A stretch of 64,000 nucleotides of DNA from contig CAYGJL010000001.1 in the NCBI GenBank assembly GCA_964350145.1, positions 58,551 to 122,550 of the forward strand, given 5' to 3'. Below the pieces are notes generated by a model. It worked only from the letters and a program-made list of their open reading frames with translations. It was not told where the DNA came from and did no database searches. This document shows positions 17,079 through 25,289 of this stretch, one piece after another. Position 1 is the first letter of the stretch. Each line of letters begins with the position of its first letter. Position numbers and translations under genes: made by a program. This stretch comes from JACDCY01 sp964350145. Lineage in GTDB: Bacteria > Gemmatimonadota > Gemmatimonadetes > Gemmatimonadales > Gemmatimonadaceae.

Positions 17079-18403
17079 AATACTGCGCGCGTTGCATGTA
17101 TCCGGCGAATCATCCCTACGGCATCGTATTCGACGAGGCCGGAGTGTGCAGCGGCTGCCGCGTGCACGAGGAAAAGGATTTTCTCGACTGGGGCGCGCGC
17201 GGCAGGACGCTCGAAGGCATCCTGGACGGATACCGGACCAAGGCGGGACACAACTTCGACTGTGTAATTCCAGTCACGGGCGGAGGCGACAGCTATTTCA
17301 TCGTTCACGTGGCGAAGCACGTCTACGGGCTGAACCCCCTGCTCGTCACCTACAACCACGAGTACAACACCAGGCGCGGCATACGGAACCTGGGAAATCT
17401 CGTCTCGGCGCTGGACTGCGATCTAATGCAGTACACGCTTGCGCCGGACCAGCTGCAGAAGATCACGCGGCACACGCTACGGAAGTACGGCAGCATGTAT
17501 TGGCACGTGCTCGCTGGGTACCTGACCTTCCCGGTCCAGGTAGCGGTGAAGTTCAAGATCCCGCTGATCATCTGGGGAGTGCAGCCGTTCTCGGATCAGG
17601 TTGGCATGTTTTCCCATCTCGACGAAGTGGAGATGACGGAGAAGGCGCGGAAGGAGCACGGCCTGTTCGGCGTCAGCGCTGAAGACGTGGTGGACCAGTC
17701 GGCCGGGGTGACGCGCCGCGACGTGCAGCCGTTCATCTACCCGTACGACAACGAGCTGGAGCGAATCGGTGTACGTGGTCTGTACCTGAGCAACTACATC
17801 CGCTGGGACTCGAAGGCGCAGCACGAGCTGATGATAGACATGTATGGCTACGAGTCGGCCGCCCAGCAGCGCACGTTCAACACGTACGAGGACGTTCACT
17901 GCTTTCACTCTGCCGGTGTGCACGATTACCTGAAGTTCCTGAAGCTGGGTTACGGCAAGGTGACCGACCACGCCTCCCGGGAGATCCGCCTGCGGCGCAT
18001 GTCGCGGGAGGAAGGGGCGCGGATGGTGGAGCGGTATTCCTCGCAGCCGCCCGCGGATTTGCCGCTCTTTCTCGAGTGGGTCGGCATGACGGAACGCGAG
18101 TTCTACGACTGCGTCCGTGATCGCCGTGATCCGGCGATCTGGAAGAAGGCGCGCGGCGTCGAATACGAGCTGCTCGACTCGATCGCGAATCACGTGGACG
18201 GGCCGCAGGTCGAGGCGGTGAGGCTAGAGCGCCGCGAAGCGTGCGAGTTTCGCGTCACGCCGCAGGCCGAGGACACGGCGGAGGACTCGTATCTGCTGAT
18301 GGGTCGCGGCTACATCGACGGGATGAATTACGCTTCGGTGGAGGATCGAGTTCCCGGTGGGGGGATGACTCCGCGTCTCGAGCCGATCCCGTCGCCGCTA
18401 TGA
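17075..18403 (+). CDS. N-acetyl sugar amidotransferase (WbpG/PseA family), copy 1, variant P-loop
   Basis: A 442-residue PP-loop ATPase of the N-acetyl sugar amidotransferase family. It converts an acetamido group to acetamidino using HisH/HisF ammonia and ATP. A zinc-type CxxC pair (Cys4/Cys7 and Cys25/Cys28) precedes the PP-loop VTGGGDSYF at 67-75. This differs from the usual SGGKDS: the Ser is Thr and the Lys is Gly, but the Asp-Ser is kept. The ATG overlaps hisF. The next gene is a second, more canonical member, so this one may act on another sugar or position. Confidence 0.85.
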   Translation: MKYCARCMYPANHPYGIVFDEAGVCSGCRVHEEKDFLDWGARGRTLEGILDGYRTKAGHNFDCVIPVTGGGDSYFIVHVAKHVYGLNPLLVTYNHEYNTRRGIRNLGNLVSALDCDLMQYTLAPDQLQKITRHTLRKYGSMYWHVLAGYLTFPVQVAVKFKIPLIIWGVQPFSDQVGMFSHLDEVEMTEKARKEHGLFGVSAEDVVDQSAGVTRRDVQPFIYPYDNELERIGVRGLYLSNYIRWDSKAQHELMIDMYGYESAAQQRTFNTYEDVHCFHSAGVHDYLKFLKLGYGKVTDHASREIRLRRMSREEGARMVERYSSQPPADLPLFLEWVGMTEREFYDCVRDRRDPAIWKKARGVEYELLDSIANHVDGPQVEAVRLERREACEFRVTPQAEDTAEDSYLLMGRGYIDGMNYASVEDRVPGGGMTPRLEPIPSPL

Positions 18404-19539
18404 ACGCCTATCCGGTGCGACACTGCAAGCGGTGCGTGCTTCCGAGCACGAAACCCGGCCTCCTCATCGATGACGAGGGCGTGTGCAGTGCCTGCCGTCA
18501 GGTCGAGCGGAAGAAGCTGATCGACTGGGACGCGCGGGAGGCCGAGTTGGCGGCGCTGTGCGACAGCATCCGCGGCAAGAACGGCAATGGCTACGACTGC
18601 ATCGTGCCCGTGAGCGGCGGCAAGGACAGCACGTACCAGGTCTGGGTGATGAGCAAGGTACACGGCCTGAAAGTGCTTGCCGTGAACGTCGTCGCGCACC
18701 TCCAGACGCGCGAGGGCATACACAATCTGAACGCGATGGTCGAACACCTCAATGTCGATCTCATCAAGGTGAACGTCCGTCCGACCACCTTGAAGAAGAT
18801 CCGGAACTCCGCGTTCTTCAAGATCGGCAACCCCAACTGGGCCGAGCATCGGGTGATCTTCGCGGCGGTAGCGCGCACGGCCCTGCTGTACCACGTTCCC
18901 CTGGTGGCATGGGGCGAGGACATTGCGGTCGAGTTTGGCGGCAATCGCGCGAAGTCCGTCACGCAGGAGGGCTCGGCCGAAGAGCTCATCAACAACGATC
19001 TTTTCCGGGAAGCAACGCTGGAGGACTTGCTCGGTACGGACGTCAGGCCGAGCGAGCTCCTTTTCTATATGCACCCCGACAAGGACGAGCTGAAGCGTCG
19101 TGGAATCCGGAGCATCTATCTGGGGCACTACCGGTGGTGGGACGGAACCAAGCACTACCTGAAGGCGAAGGAATTCGGCTTCCGGCCGCGCAGAGAAGGT
19201 CCGCTCTCCGGCAACATCCTCGACTACGACAACATCGACGAGAAGCTCTGCGAGGTCAACATCTGGTTCAAGTTCCTCAAGCACGGCTTCTGGCGCCCGC
19301 ACGATCAGTCCTGCTACAAGATCTGGAACGGGTACATGAGCCGCGAGGAAGCGGTCGAGCTGATTCATGCCAAGCAATACGAGTTTCCGATCGAGTACTT
19401 CCAGGAGTACCTGGAGTATCATGAGATGACCGAGCGGCAGTTCCGGGACAACGAGGACAAGTGGAGAAATCCGCGCCTGTGGCATCAGGTCAACGGCGAG
19501 TGGAGGCTCCGCTACCCCATTGAACAGCTGGTTGAGTAG
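18400..19539 (+). CDS. wbpG: N-acetyl sugar amidotransferase (WbpG/PseA family), copy 2
   Basis: A 379-residue family member with Cys9/Cys12 and Cys29/Cys32 and the canonical PP-loop VSGGKDSTYQ at 71-80. The ATG at 18400 overlaps the stop of copy 1 (ATGA), so I reject the longer in-frame start. The C-terminal part (KIWNGYMSREEA, then YEFPIEYFQEYLEY) matches the WbpG group. Together with HisH and HisF it should make acetamidino groups, as in 5-acetamidino-7-acetamido legionaminic acid or ManNAc3NAmA. The legionaminic genes at the left edge favour the former, by inference. Confidence 0.88.
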   Translation: MNAYPVRHCKRCVLPSTKPGLLIDDEGVCSACRQVERKKLIDWDAREAELAALCDSIRGKNGNGYDCIVPVSGGKDSTYQVWVMSKVHGLKVLAVNVVAHLQTREGIHNLNAMVEHLNVDLIKVNVRPTTLKKIRNSAFFKIGNPNWAEHRVIFAAVARTALLYHVPLVAWGEDIAVEFGGNRAKSVTQEGSAEELINNDLFREATLEDLLGTDVRPSELLFYMHPDKDELKRRGIRSIYLGHYRWWDGTKHYLKAKEFGFRPRREGPLSGNILDYDNIDEKLCEVNIWFKFLKHGFWRPHDQSCYKIWNGYMSREEAVELIHAKQYEFPIEYFQEYLEYHEMTERQFRDNEDKWRNPRLWHQVNGEWRLRYPIEQLVE

Positions 19540-19554
19540 CCGCGGCGTGACGGC

Positions 19555-20331
19555 ATGATGAAGCTTTTTAGCCACTATCCGTACTACGCCCAGCTCGGTC
19601 TCACCGTGGCTGCGAGAGCGTTCAACATCGCGACCCGACGGCGCTGCTCGGATTACGGTAAACTGGCGCCGTTTTTCCAGGGCAAGGTCGGCCTTGAGAT
19701 CGGGGGGCCGAGCACGATTTTCAAGGCCAACCACCTGATTCCGGTCTACGACCGCGCCAGTTCGGTGGACAGCTCGAACTTCAGCGACAAGACAGTCTGG
19801 ACCAGAGGGCGCGAGCGTGACGTCTTCGGACTGGCGCTAAGGGATACCTTCGTTTGCGACGCATCGGAGATGAATGCGTTTGAAGACGAGTCCTACGACT
19901 TCATTCTGGCGTCTCATGTGCTCGAGCATCTGGCCAATCCGCTGAAAGCGTTGACCCACTGGAAGCGTGTGGTGAAGCGAGGGGGAGCGATTCTCCTTGT
20001 GGTGCCGCACAAATCGCGAACCTTCGACGTCCGACGTCCCTTCACGACTTTCGAGCATCTCGCGGAGGATTACAGGAACGACACTCCGGAAACCGACATG
20101 ACTCACGTCGAGGAGGTACTGGAGATGCATGAATGGCGGCGCGACGCCGGATGCCTTGACGCGGAGCACTTTAGGGCACGGTGCCTGGATAATGCCGCGA
20201 ACCGCTGCATTCACCACCACGTCTACAGCCCGGAGCTGCTTGCGAGCTGTTTTGAGTTCTGCGGGATGGAGACGGTGAGTGTTTCGGTCGAGTATCCCTA
20301 CCACATCGTTGGAACGGCGATGAAACGCTGA
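19555..20331 (+). CDS. SAM-dependent methyltransferase (class I)
   Basis: A 258-residue protein. The central part has a weak motif I (GLEIGGPS) and a clear motif II-III region (LASHVLEHLANPLKAL, then KRGGAILLVVPHK). That is typical of the Methyltransf_11-like proteins found in glycan loci. The substrate is unknown. It lies between the amidotransferase pair and a polymerase-like membrane protein, 15 bases after the former, and could methylate a sugar hydroxyl or an acyl substituent. Confidence 0.75.
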   Translation: MMKLFSHYPYYAQLGLTVAARAFNIATRRRCSDYGKLAPFFQGKVGLEIGGPSTIFKANHLIPVYDRASSVDSSNFSDKTVWTRGRERDVFGLALRDTFVCDASEMNAFEDESYDFILASHVLEHLANPLKALTHWKRVVKRGGAILLVVPHKSRTFDVRRPFTTFEHLAEDYRNDTPETDMTHVEEVLEMHEWRRDAGCLDAEHFRARCLDNAANRCIHHHVYSPELLASCFEFCGMETVSVSVEYPYHIVGTAMKR

Positions 20332-20334
20332 GGG

Positions 20335-21354
20335 ATGAGAACCACGCCAACGCTTCTCCCATCAGCGATGCCAGCCGCCACGCGGGTCATGAGACTGAAA
20401 AGACCGCAGGTGGTGCCCGAGCAGAAAGCCCTGTTCTTTCTTGGAAATGCCGCGGTGTTCGTCATCGTGGCCGTGTTCCTCAATCTCCTGGGAAGGTACG
20501 TATCAAATGACGTAGGCGAGTATGTCCTGCTATGGGACAGGGTGCGTGACCTCGACTTTCTGGACGCGTGGCTAGGCTTGCGGTACGAGATAGGATCGCT
20601 TTTGGTGTTCTGGCTTGTCGCCCAGGTGCTCTCCCCGCTGGCGACTTTCTATTTCGTGGGTCTGGCCGCGTTCTCGGTCAAATTCTATTTGATCAGAAGG
20701 TATCTGCACTATCCATTGATCGCGCTATGTCTCTACGTCGCGCTGTTTCTCCACCTGCACGATGCCAACCAGATCCGGGCCGCCATCGCGGCGTGCTTCG
20801 TTCTATATGCCGTCGTGGCGCCCACCGGCGGGCGGCTGTCTTTCCTGGTGCTTGCCGGCATCGCGAGTCTGTTCCACTATTCGGGATGGATCATTCTGGT
20901 GCTGTATGGTGTTCGCGCGCCGATAACCGGGCTTGCGGCAATCGTCGTAGTGAGCTTCGCTTGGGATTACGTCATAGCCAGCTCGGCAGCGCTCAGCTTC
21001 GCGGTGCTTTTTCTATCCAGAGAGGCGAAAGGGGTGAATCTGACCAACTCGCTTTTCGTCATGCAGGCGGTCATCGCGATCGCGATCGCGTTGCAGTGGA
21101 AGCGCTTGAGCGAAGCTCAAAAAAAAGGTGCCTACCTTGTCGTGTGCGGGGTCGTGTTTTACGTATCGTTCATCGACAATCCGATCATGGCCCACCGCCT
21201 GCGCGAGCTGTCCATGATTGGAGTCTTCCCGCTGTTGTTCTTGGGCGACCGCAAGTGGAGGTACACGTTCGTCATGATATGGATGGGAGTCGCCTATATG
21301 GCGGCATACGACCTGGCCCTTGTTCTGATTGAGATGTTTTCGGCCATGGCGTGA
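20335..21354 (+). CDS. EpsG-like polysaccharide polymerase (integral membrane)
   Basis: A 339-residue protein with about eight to ten hydrophobic segments (for example FLGNAAVFVIVAVFLNLL and ASLFHYSGWIILVLYG). The pattern of an early YEIGSLLVFW stretch followed by HDANQIRAAIA resembles the EpsG/Wzy group, where an Arg in the QIR motif is conserved. It probably polymerises lipid-linked repeat units at the inner membrane. An unrelated O-antigen ligase/polymerase-type protein is encoded near 51 kb, so this one would serve the left-hand cluster. Similarity in such proteins is low, hence moderate confidence. Confidence 0.6.
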   Translation: MRTTPTLLPSAMPAATRVMRLKRPQVVPEQKALFFLGNAAVFVIVAVFLNLLGRYVSNDVGEYVLLWDRVRDLDFLDAWLGLRYEIGSLLVFWLVAQVLSPLATFYFVGLAAFSVKFYLIRRYLHYPLIALCLYVALFLHLHDANQIRAAIAACFVLYAVVAPTGGRLSFLVLAGIASLFHYSGWIILVLYGVRAPITGLAAIVVVSFAWDYVIASSAALSFAVLFLSREAKGVNLTNSLFVMQAVIAIAIALQWKRLSEAQKKGAYLVVCGVVFYVSFIDNPIMAHRLRELSMIGVFPLLFLGDRKWRYTFVMIWMGVAYMAAYDLALVLIEMFSAMA

Positions 21355-21533
21355 GACGGCAAAGCCCCCTCCGCGGGGCGACGCCGCTTCCATCCCCAGT
21401 GATATGGCCAATCCTAAGGTCCATGACGTCGTTGAAGGAAACGTGTCAACGCTTGGGCTTGCTGGCTCGCTGGCTGCCACGTGGCATCGCCGGCGAAGCC
21501 GCGCGCAAAGACGTCCGGGAAATGGGGGGAGTG

Positions 21534-22610
21534 ATGCGCGTATTGCTGCTGCATAAATATGGGCGTCGGGCCGCAAGTTTCAGGCATCGCTTCGAGCAGT
21601 ACATCCCGTATCTCGACGAGGCTGGGCTACAGTGTACCGTTTCGTCGCTGCTTGAGGAGGATTATCTCAAGGACATGTTCCTTGCGGACAGGCGAAATCT
21701 TTTTGCCGTTATGCGCGGCATTTTCCGGCGCGTGCGAGTGCTCGTCGGCGTTCGCAAGTATGATCTCGTCATCATCGGGCAGGATCTGTTTCCGTTCGCT
21801 CCGGCCATTTTTGAGCGGTATCTGAACATTCGCGGCGTTCCGTATATCTTCGACTACGACGATCCCATTTTCCACCAGTACGACATGCACCGCTCGCCGG
21901 CTGTGCGACTTCTGCTGGGAAGGAAACTGCAGGCTGTTATCAGAGGGGCGGAGCTGGTGTTCGCCGGCAGCCCGTATATCGCTGCTTACGCCCGCGTCGT
22001 AAACGCGAATGTCGAGTATCTGCCAACTGTCGTCGATCTCGAGGTTTTCCGCCAGCTAAAGGACCATCGCGTCCGGAACGGCCAGTTCGTGGTCGGCTGG
22101 ATCGGCTCACCGTCCACGGCGGTTTACCTCAAAGCGCTCGTGCCGGTGCTGAGGCGCTTCTGCGCGAGTACCGGCGCGCGAGTCGTGCTCGTGGGCTCCG
22201 GCCCGGTCGATCTGCCTGGCGTGCCCACCGAGATCCGGGAGTGGAGTGAGCAGACCGAAGTCGAAGAAATCTTGCGATTCGACGTAGGCATCATGCCAAT
22301 GGCCGATGACCAGTGGGCGCGCGGCAAGTGCGGGTTCAAGCTGGTTCAGTACATGGCTTGTGGCCTTCCAATAATCGCTTCACCCGTCGGAGTCAGTCCC
22401 GTGGTCGTGACGGATGGTGTGGAGGGGTTTCTTCCCCCGGGAGACGAGGGATGGCTCGCCGCCATGCATTCGCTGCATGCCGATGCGGAATTGGCGGCGC
22501 GCATGGGTCGCGCCGCGCGCAAGCGAGTGGAGGCCGCATACTGTCTGCAGGTCACAGCTCCACGCTTCGTTGCCGGAGTACAACGCGTGCTGGCGGGCAC
22601 GCCGAAATGA
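21534..22610 (+). CDS. Glycosyltransferase family 4
   Basis: About 358 residues from the ATG at 21534. MRVLLLHKYGRRAASFRHR is a normal GT-B beginning, and GGGGGA lies just upstream. The frame is open from a GTG at 21351 that overlaps the polymerase stop, so a longer form is possible. The donor-binding half has GFKLVQYMACGLPIIASPVG. FDYDDPIFHQYD in the acceptor half is common in these cytoplasmic EPS/O-antigen transferases. Sugar specificity cannot be read. Confidence 0.85.
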   Translation: MRVLLLHKYGRRAASFRHRFEQYIPYLDEAGLQCTVSSLLEEDYLKDMFLADRRNLFAVMRGIFRRVRVLVGVRKYDLVIIGQDLFPFAPAIFERYLNIRGVPYIFDYDDPIFHQYDMHRSPAVRLLLGRKLQAVIRGAELVFAGSPYIAAYARVVNANVEYLPTVVDLEVFRQLKDHRVRNGQFVVGWIGSPSTAVYLKALVPVLRRFCASTGARVVLVGSGPVDLPGVPTEIREWSEQTEVEEILRFDVGIMPMADDQWARGKCGFKLVQYMACGLPIIASPVGVSPVVVTDGVEGFLPPGDEGWLAAMHSLHADAELAARMGRAARKRVEAAYCLQVTAPRFVAGVQRVLAGTPK

Positions 22611-23515
22611 CGTCAGAGCCGGTGATGGAAAAAGGCGCGTTCTGCATCTCGATCGACTTGGAGGCCGCGTGGGGTGTCTGGGACAAGCTGACCCCGCAAT
22701 ATCTCTCGAAATGCCTCGAGCTCGAACGGATGATCGTAGATCGGATTCTCTCGATCTTCGACCGGTACGACATTTCCGCGACTTGGGCGATCGTGGGGCA
22801 TCTGCTCGAGAAGCGTGGGGACCGGGCCGCTGGCGAGCTACCCGCCTGGTACGCCCCTGACATGATCGAGGCGATTCGCGCCGCCAGAACGGAGCAGGAG
22901 ATCGGTTCCCACAGCTTCGCCCACATTTATTTCTCGGAGAACACGAGCGAACGGGTGCAGTCCGACCTCGCTGCCGCGCGCACGATTCATGAGCGATACG
23001 GACTCGAGTTCACCTCTTTCGTGTTCCCGCGCAACATGGTGAGTCACCTGCCGTTGCTGGCGCGCGCGGGCATCAGGGTTTTCCGGGGGATCGATCACGG
23101 CTGGCACATGGCAGCGCCCGGGCGTCATCCGGTTGCCAGAATCCTGCATCTCCTCGACACGATGATTCCATTGGCGCCCGCCGTGGTGCGGCCCGTGATG
23201 CATCCCGGCGGATTGGTGGAGCTACCCGGGTCAAGGCTGCTCATGGGACGCAACGGCCTCCGCAAGCTTGTCCGCCCCGCGGTTCTCGAACTCAAGGCGA
23301 AACGCGGACTTAGGGCGGCTGCCCGCGACAAGGGCGTGTTTCATCTCTGGTTCCATCCGACCAACTTCTACTACGACAGCGAGCGTCAGTTTGCAACTCT
23401 CGAGACCATCGTCAGGGAAGCCGCACTTTTGCGCGGCCAGCAGCGCCTCGACATCGTGCCAATGCGAAGTTTCGCAGGCGACACGGTCAGGGCTCGCGCG
23501 ATGGCGGCGCACTGA
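22607..23515 (+). CDS. Polysaccharide deacetylase-like protein
   Basis: A 302-residue NodB-fold protein. ISIDLEAAWG at ~14 supplies the catalytic and metal Asp region, GSHSFAH at ~104 the His pair, and FVFPRN at ~142 the conserved Arg region. The ATG overlaps the preceding stop (ATGA), which defines the start against a longer open frame from 22313. The same subfamily is represented by the broken gene at 41.1 kb. It probably de-N-acetylates a sugar intermediate of this glycan. Confidence 0.8.
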   Translation: MTSEPVMEKGAFCISIDLEAAWGVWDKLTPQYLSKCLELERMIVDRILSIFDRYDISATWAIVGHLLEKRGDRAAGELPAWYAPDMIEAIRAARTEQEIGSHSFAHIYFSENTSERVQSDLAAARTIHERYGLEFTSFVFPRNMVSHLPLLARAGIRVFRGIDHGWHMAAPGRHPVARILHLLDTMIPLAPAVVRPVMHPGGLVELPGSRLLMGRNGLRKLVRPAVLELKAKRGLRAAARDKGVFHLWFHPTNFYYDSERQFATLETIVREAALLRGQQRLDIVPMRSFAGDTVRARAMAAH

Positions 23516-23538
23516 CTCCACACGCGCCAGAAGGCATC

Positions 23539-24450
23539 GTGAATGCTCGAATCACCGCCGAAACCGCCCACACCGGCCATATGCCGGATCTGATCAGCTT
23601 GGGACGGACGTACTATCGGCCTGACAGCCCCGTGCTGAACGAGGCATCCCTGAAATGGTTATATGTGGACAACCCGGACGGCGCCGCTACTCTGATCATC
23701 GCGCGGGAAGGCGACCTGTGGATAGGCCTTATCGCGCTGATTCCAGTGATGCTGGAGCACTCGGGCCGGCTGCAGCGGTCGACATACGCGGTCAATGTGC
23801 TCACCCATCCGGAACACCGCGGCAAGAAGCTGTTCGTGAAAATGATCGGACACGCGCGGAGTCTGCTTGCGGCCGAGGACCGCTGGCTGCTCGGCCATCC
23901 TAGCGCCAGCGCCACGCCGGGCTGGACACGGCAGGCGATGGAGTTCAGGGATCCGCGGGATCTGTACATCGCGAAGTTCCACCCGCCGTTTTCGTCCGTG
24001 CGCAAAAGGCGGATCAGGACGCTGGAGGAGTTGCGGGACATTTCGCCACTTTTCTGGATCGAGGTGGCGAACCGGCCGGACGTGCATGTCAGATACACAC
24101 CGGAGTTCTTCGCGTGGCGCTTTCTCGACGCGCCGCACAGGGAGTACGTTGTGTCGGCTGTCGAAGAGCGCGGGACACTGCTCGGCCTGACCGTGACGCG
24201 ACGATTCAAGGGACCGTTCGATCTCATGGTCGATTTCGTGGGACCCGTGCGCACGATGGGAAAAATCCTTGCCAGTGGGCGGCGCCCGACTCTGGTCGCC
24301 CATCCGATCGCTGGAAGCGTCGGGGCCGAGGTGACGAAGGCATGCTGGAAGCTGCCCGTACGTCGCCAGCTCCCGTTCTTCGCGACGACTTGGGACCCAG
24401 ACAATGTCTTCGACATGACTGGAATCAGTCTTGCCGCAAGCGATATTTAA
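23539..24450 (+). CDS. GNAT-like acetyltransferase
   Basis: A 303-residue protein with a GNAT-like core. LWIGLIALIPVML is followed by STYAVNVLTHPEHRGKKLFVKMIGHA, the acetyl-CoA pyrophosphate-binding R/G-x-x-G-K region. The C-terminal half is variable, as in uncharacterised GNAT proteins of capsule loci. It starts at GTG with AAGG upstream. Following a deacetylase, it may re-acylate the freed amine; this is inference. Confidence 0.6.
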   Translation: MNARITAETAHTGHMPDLISLGRTYYRPDSPVLNEASLKWLYVDNPDGAATLIIAREGDLWIGLIALIPVMLEHSGRLQRSTYAVNVLTHPEHRGKKLFVKMIGHARSLLAAEDRWLLGHPSASATPGWTRQAMEFRDPRDLYIAKFHPPFSSVRKRRIRTLEELRDISPLFWIEVANRPDVHVRYTPEFFAWRFLDAPHREYVVSAVEERGTLLGLTVTRRFKGPFDLMVDFVGPVRTMGKILASGRRPTLVAHPIAGSVGAEVTKACWKLPVRRQLPFFATTWDPDNVFDMTGISLAASDI

Positions 24451-24498
24451 GCCCGCCCGCGCTCCGGCTGGTCAACTACCTTGAATACGAAGGAAGGA

Positions 24499-25245
24499 AT
24501 GCAGGTTAATAAGGATCGCGTATGTTTCGTCACCGGCGGCACCCGAGGGATCGGCAAAGCGATCGCTCTTGCGTTTCTCGCCCAGGGGGTGAGGGTCGCG
24601 GTGAATTATTTCGGCGACGAAGCGTCCGCGGCCCAGATGAAGCACGAATGCTCGGAGTTCGACGATCGCTTTCTCCTCGTGCGGGGCGATGTTTCCAACT
24701 GGGCCGAAGTCGAGGGTGGGTTTCAGCAGATCTTCGACCGCTTCGGAAGCGTTGACATTCTCATCAACAACGCCGGGATCGCGATGGACCGATCCTTCCT
24801 CAAGATATCGAACGAGGACTGGAATCGCGTCCTGGCGGTGAATCTCACCGGGCCGTTTTACTGCTGCCGCATGGCCGTTCCCAAAATGATAGAGGCGAAG
24901 TGGGGAAGGATCATCAATATGTCCTCAGTCATTGGTCAGGCGGGCAATTTTGGGCAGACGAACTATGCCGCGTCGAAGGCGGGATTGATCGGATTCACCA
25001 AGGCTCTGTCGAGAGAGCTTGCCCCCAAGAACATTACGGTGAACGCGATCGCTCCAGGATTCGTGAATACCTCGATGACGCAGGGGATACCGTCTGCGAT
25101 CCGGGAGAGTATCACCGAGAAGATCTCCATCGGCAGGTTCGGGGACACCCGTGACATTGTCGCCGCCGCCGCCTTCCTCTGCGCTGACGAATCCAGCTAC
25201 TTGACCGGCAGCGTGCTCAACGTTGACGGCGGCTATCATGGCTAG
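24499..25245 (+). CDS. fabG: FabG-like 3-oxoacyl-ACP reductase (SDR)
   Basis: A 248-residue classical SDR with TGGTRGIGKAIA, NNAGIAMD, the catalytic Ser in SSVIGQAGN, YAASKAG and the C-terminal LTGSVLNVDGGYHG. This is the FabG profile. The ATG at 24499 is preceded by GGAAGGA, so it is preferred over the in-frame TTG at 24481. In a glycan operon with its own ACP and FkbH it may reduce the ACP-bound acyl group. It could also be a sugar dehydrogenase of the same fold. Confidence 0.8.
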   Translation: MQVNKDRVCFVTGGTRGIGKAIALAFLAQGVRVAVNYFGDEASAAQMKHECSEFDDRFLLVRGDVSNWAEVEGGFQQIFDRFGSVDILINNAGIAMDRSFLKISNEDWNRVLAVNLTGPFYCCRMAVPKMIEAKWGRIINMSSVIGQAGNFGQTNYAASKAGLIGFTKALSRELAPKNITVNAIAPGFVNTSMTQGIPSAIRESITEKISIGRFGDTRDIVAAAAFLCADESSYLTGSVLNVDGGYHG

Positions 25246-25289
25246 GTCGCAGTGCGATCCGAAAGCTCCAGGCTCCAGGTCGTGAATTA

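Noticed and set aside
18328..19734. A 468-codon - strand frame
   Set aside because: Antisense to the second sugar amidotransferase, whose CxxC and PP-loop motifs are clear; the shadow protein has low-complexity composition.
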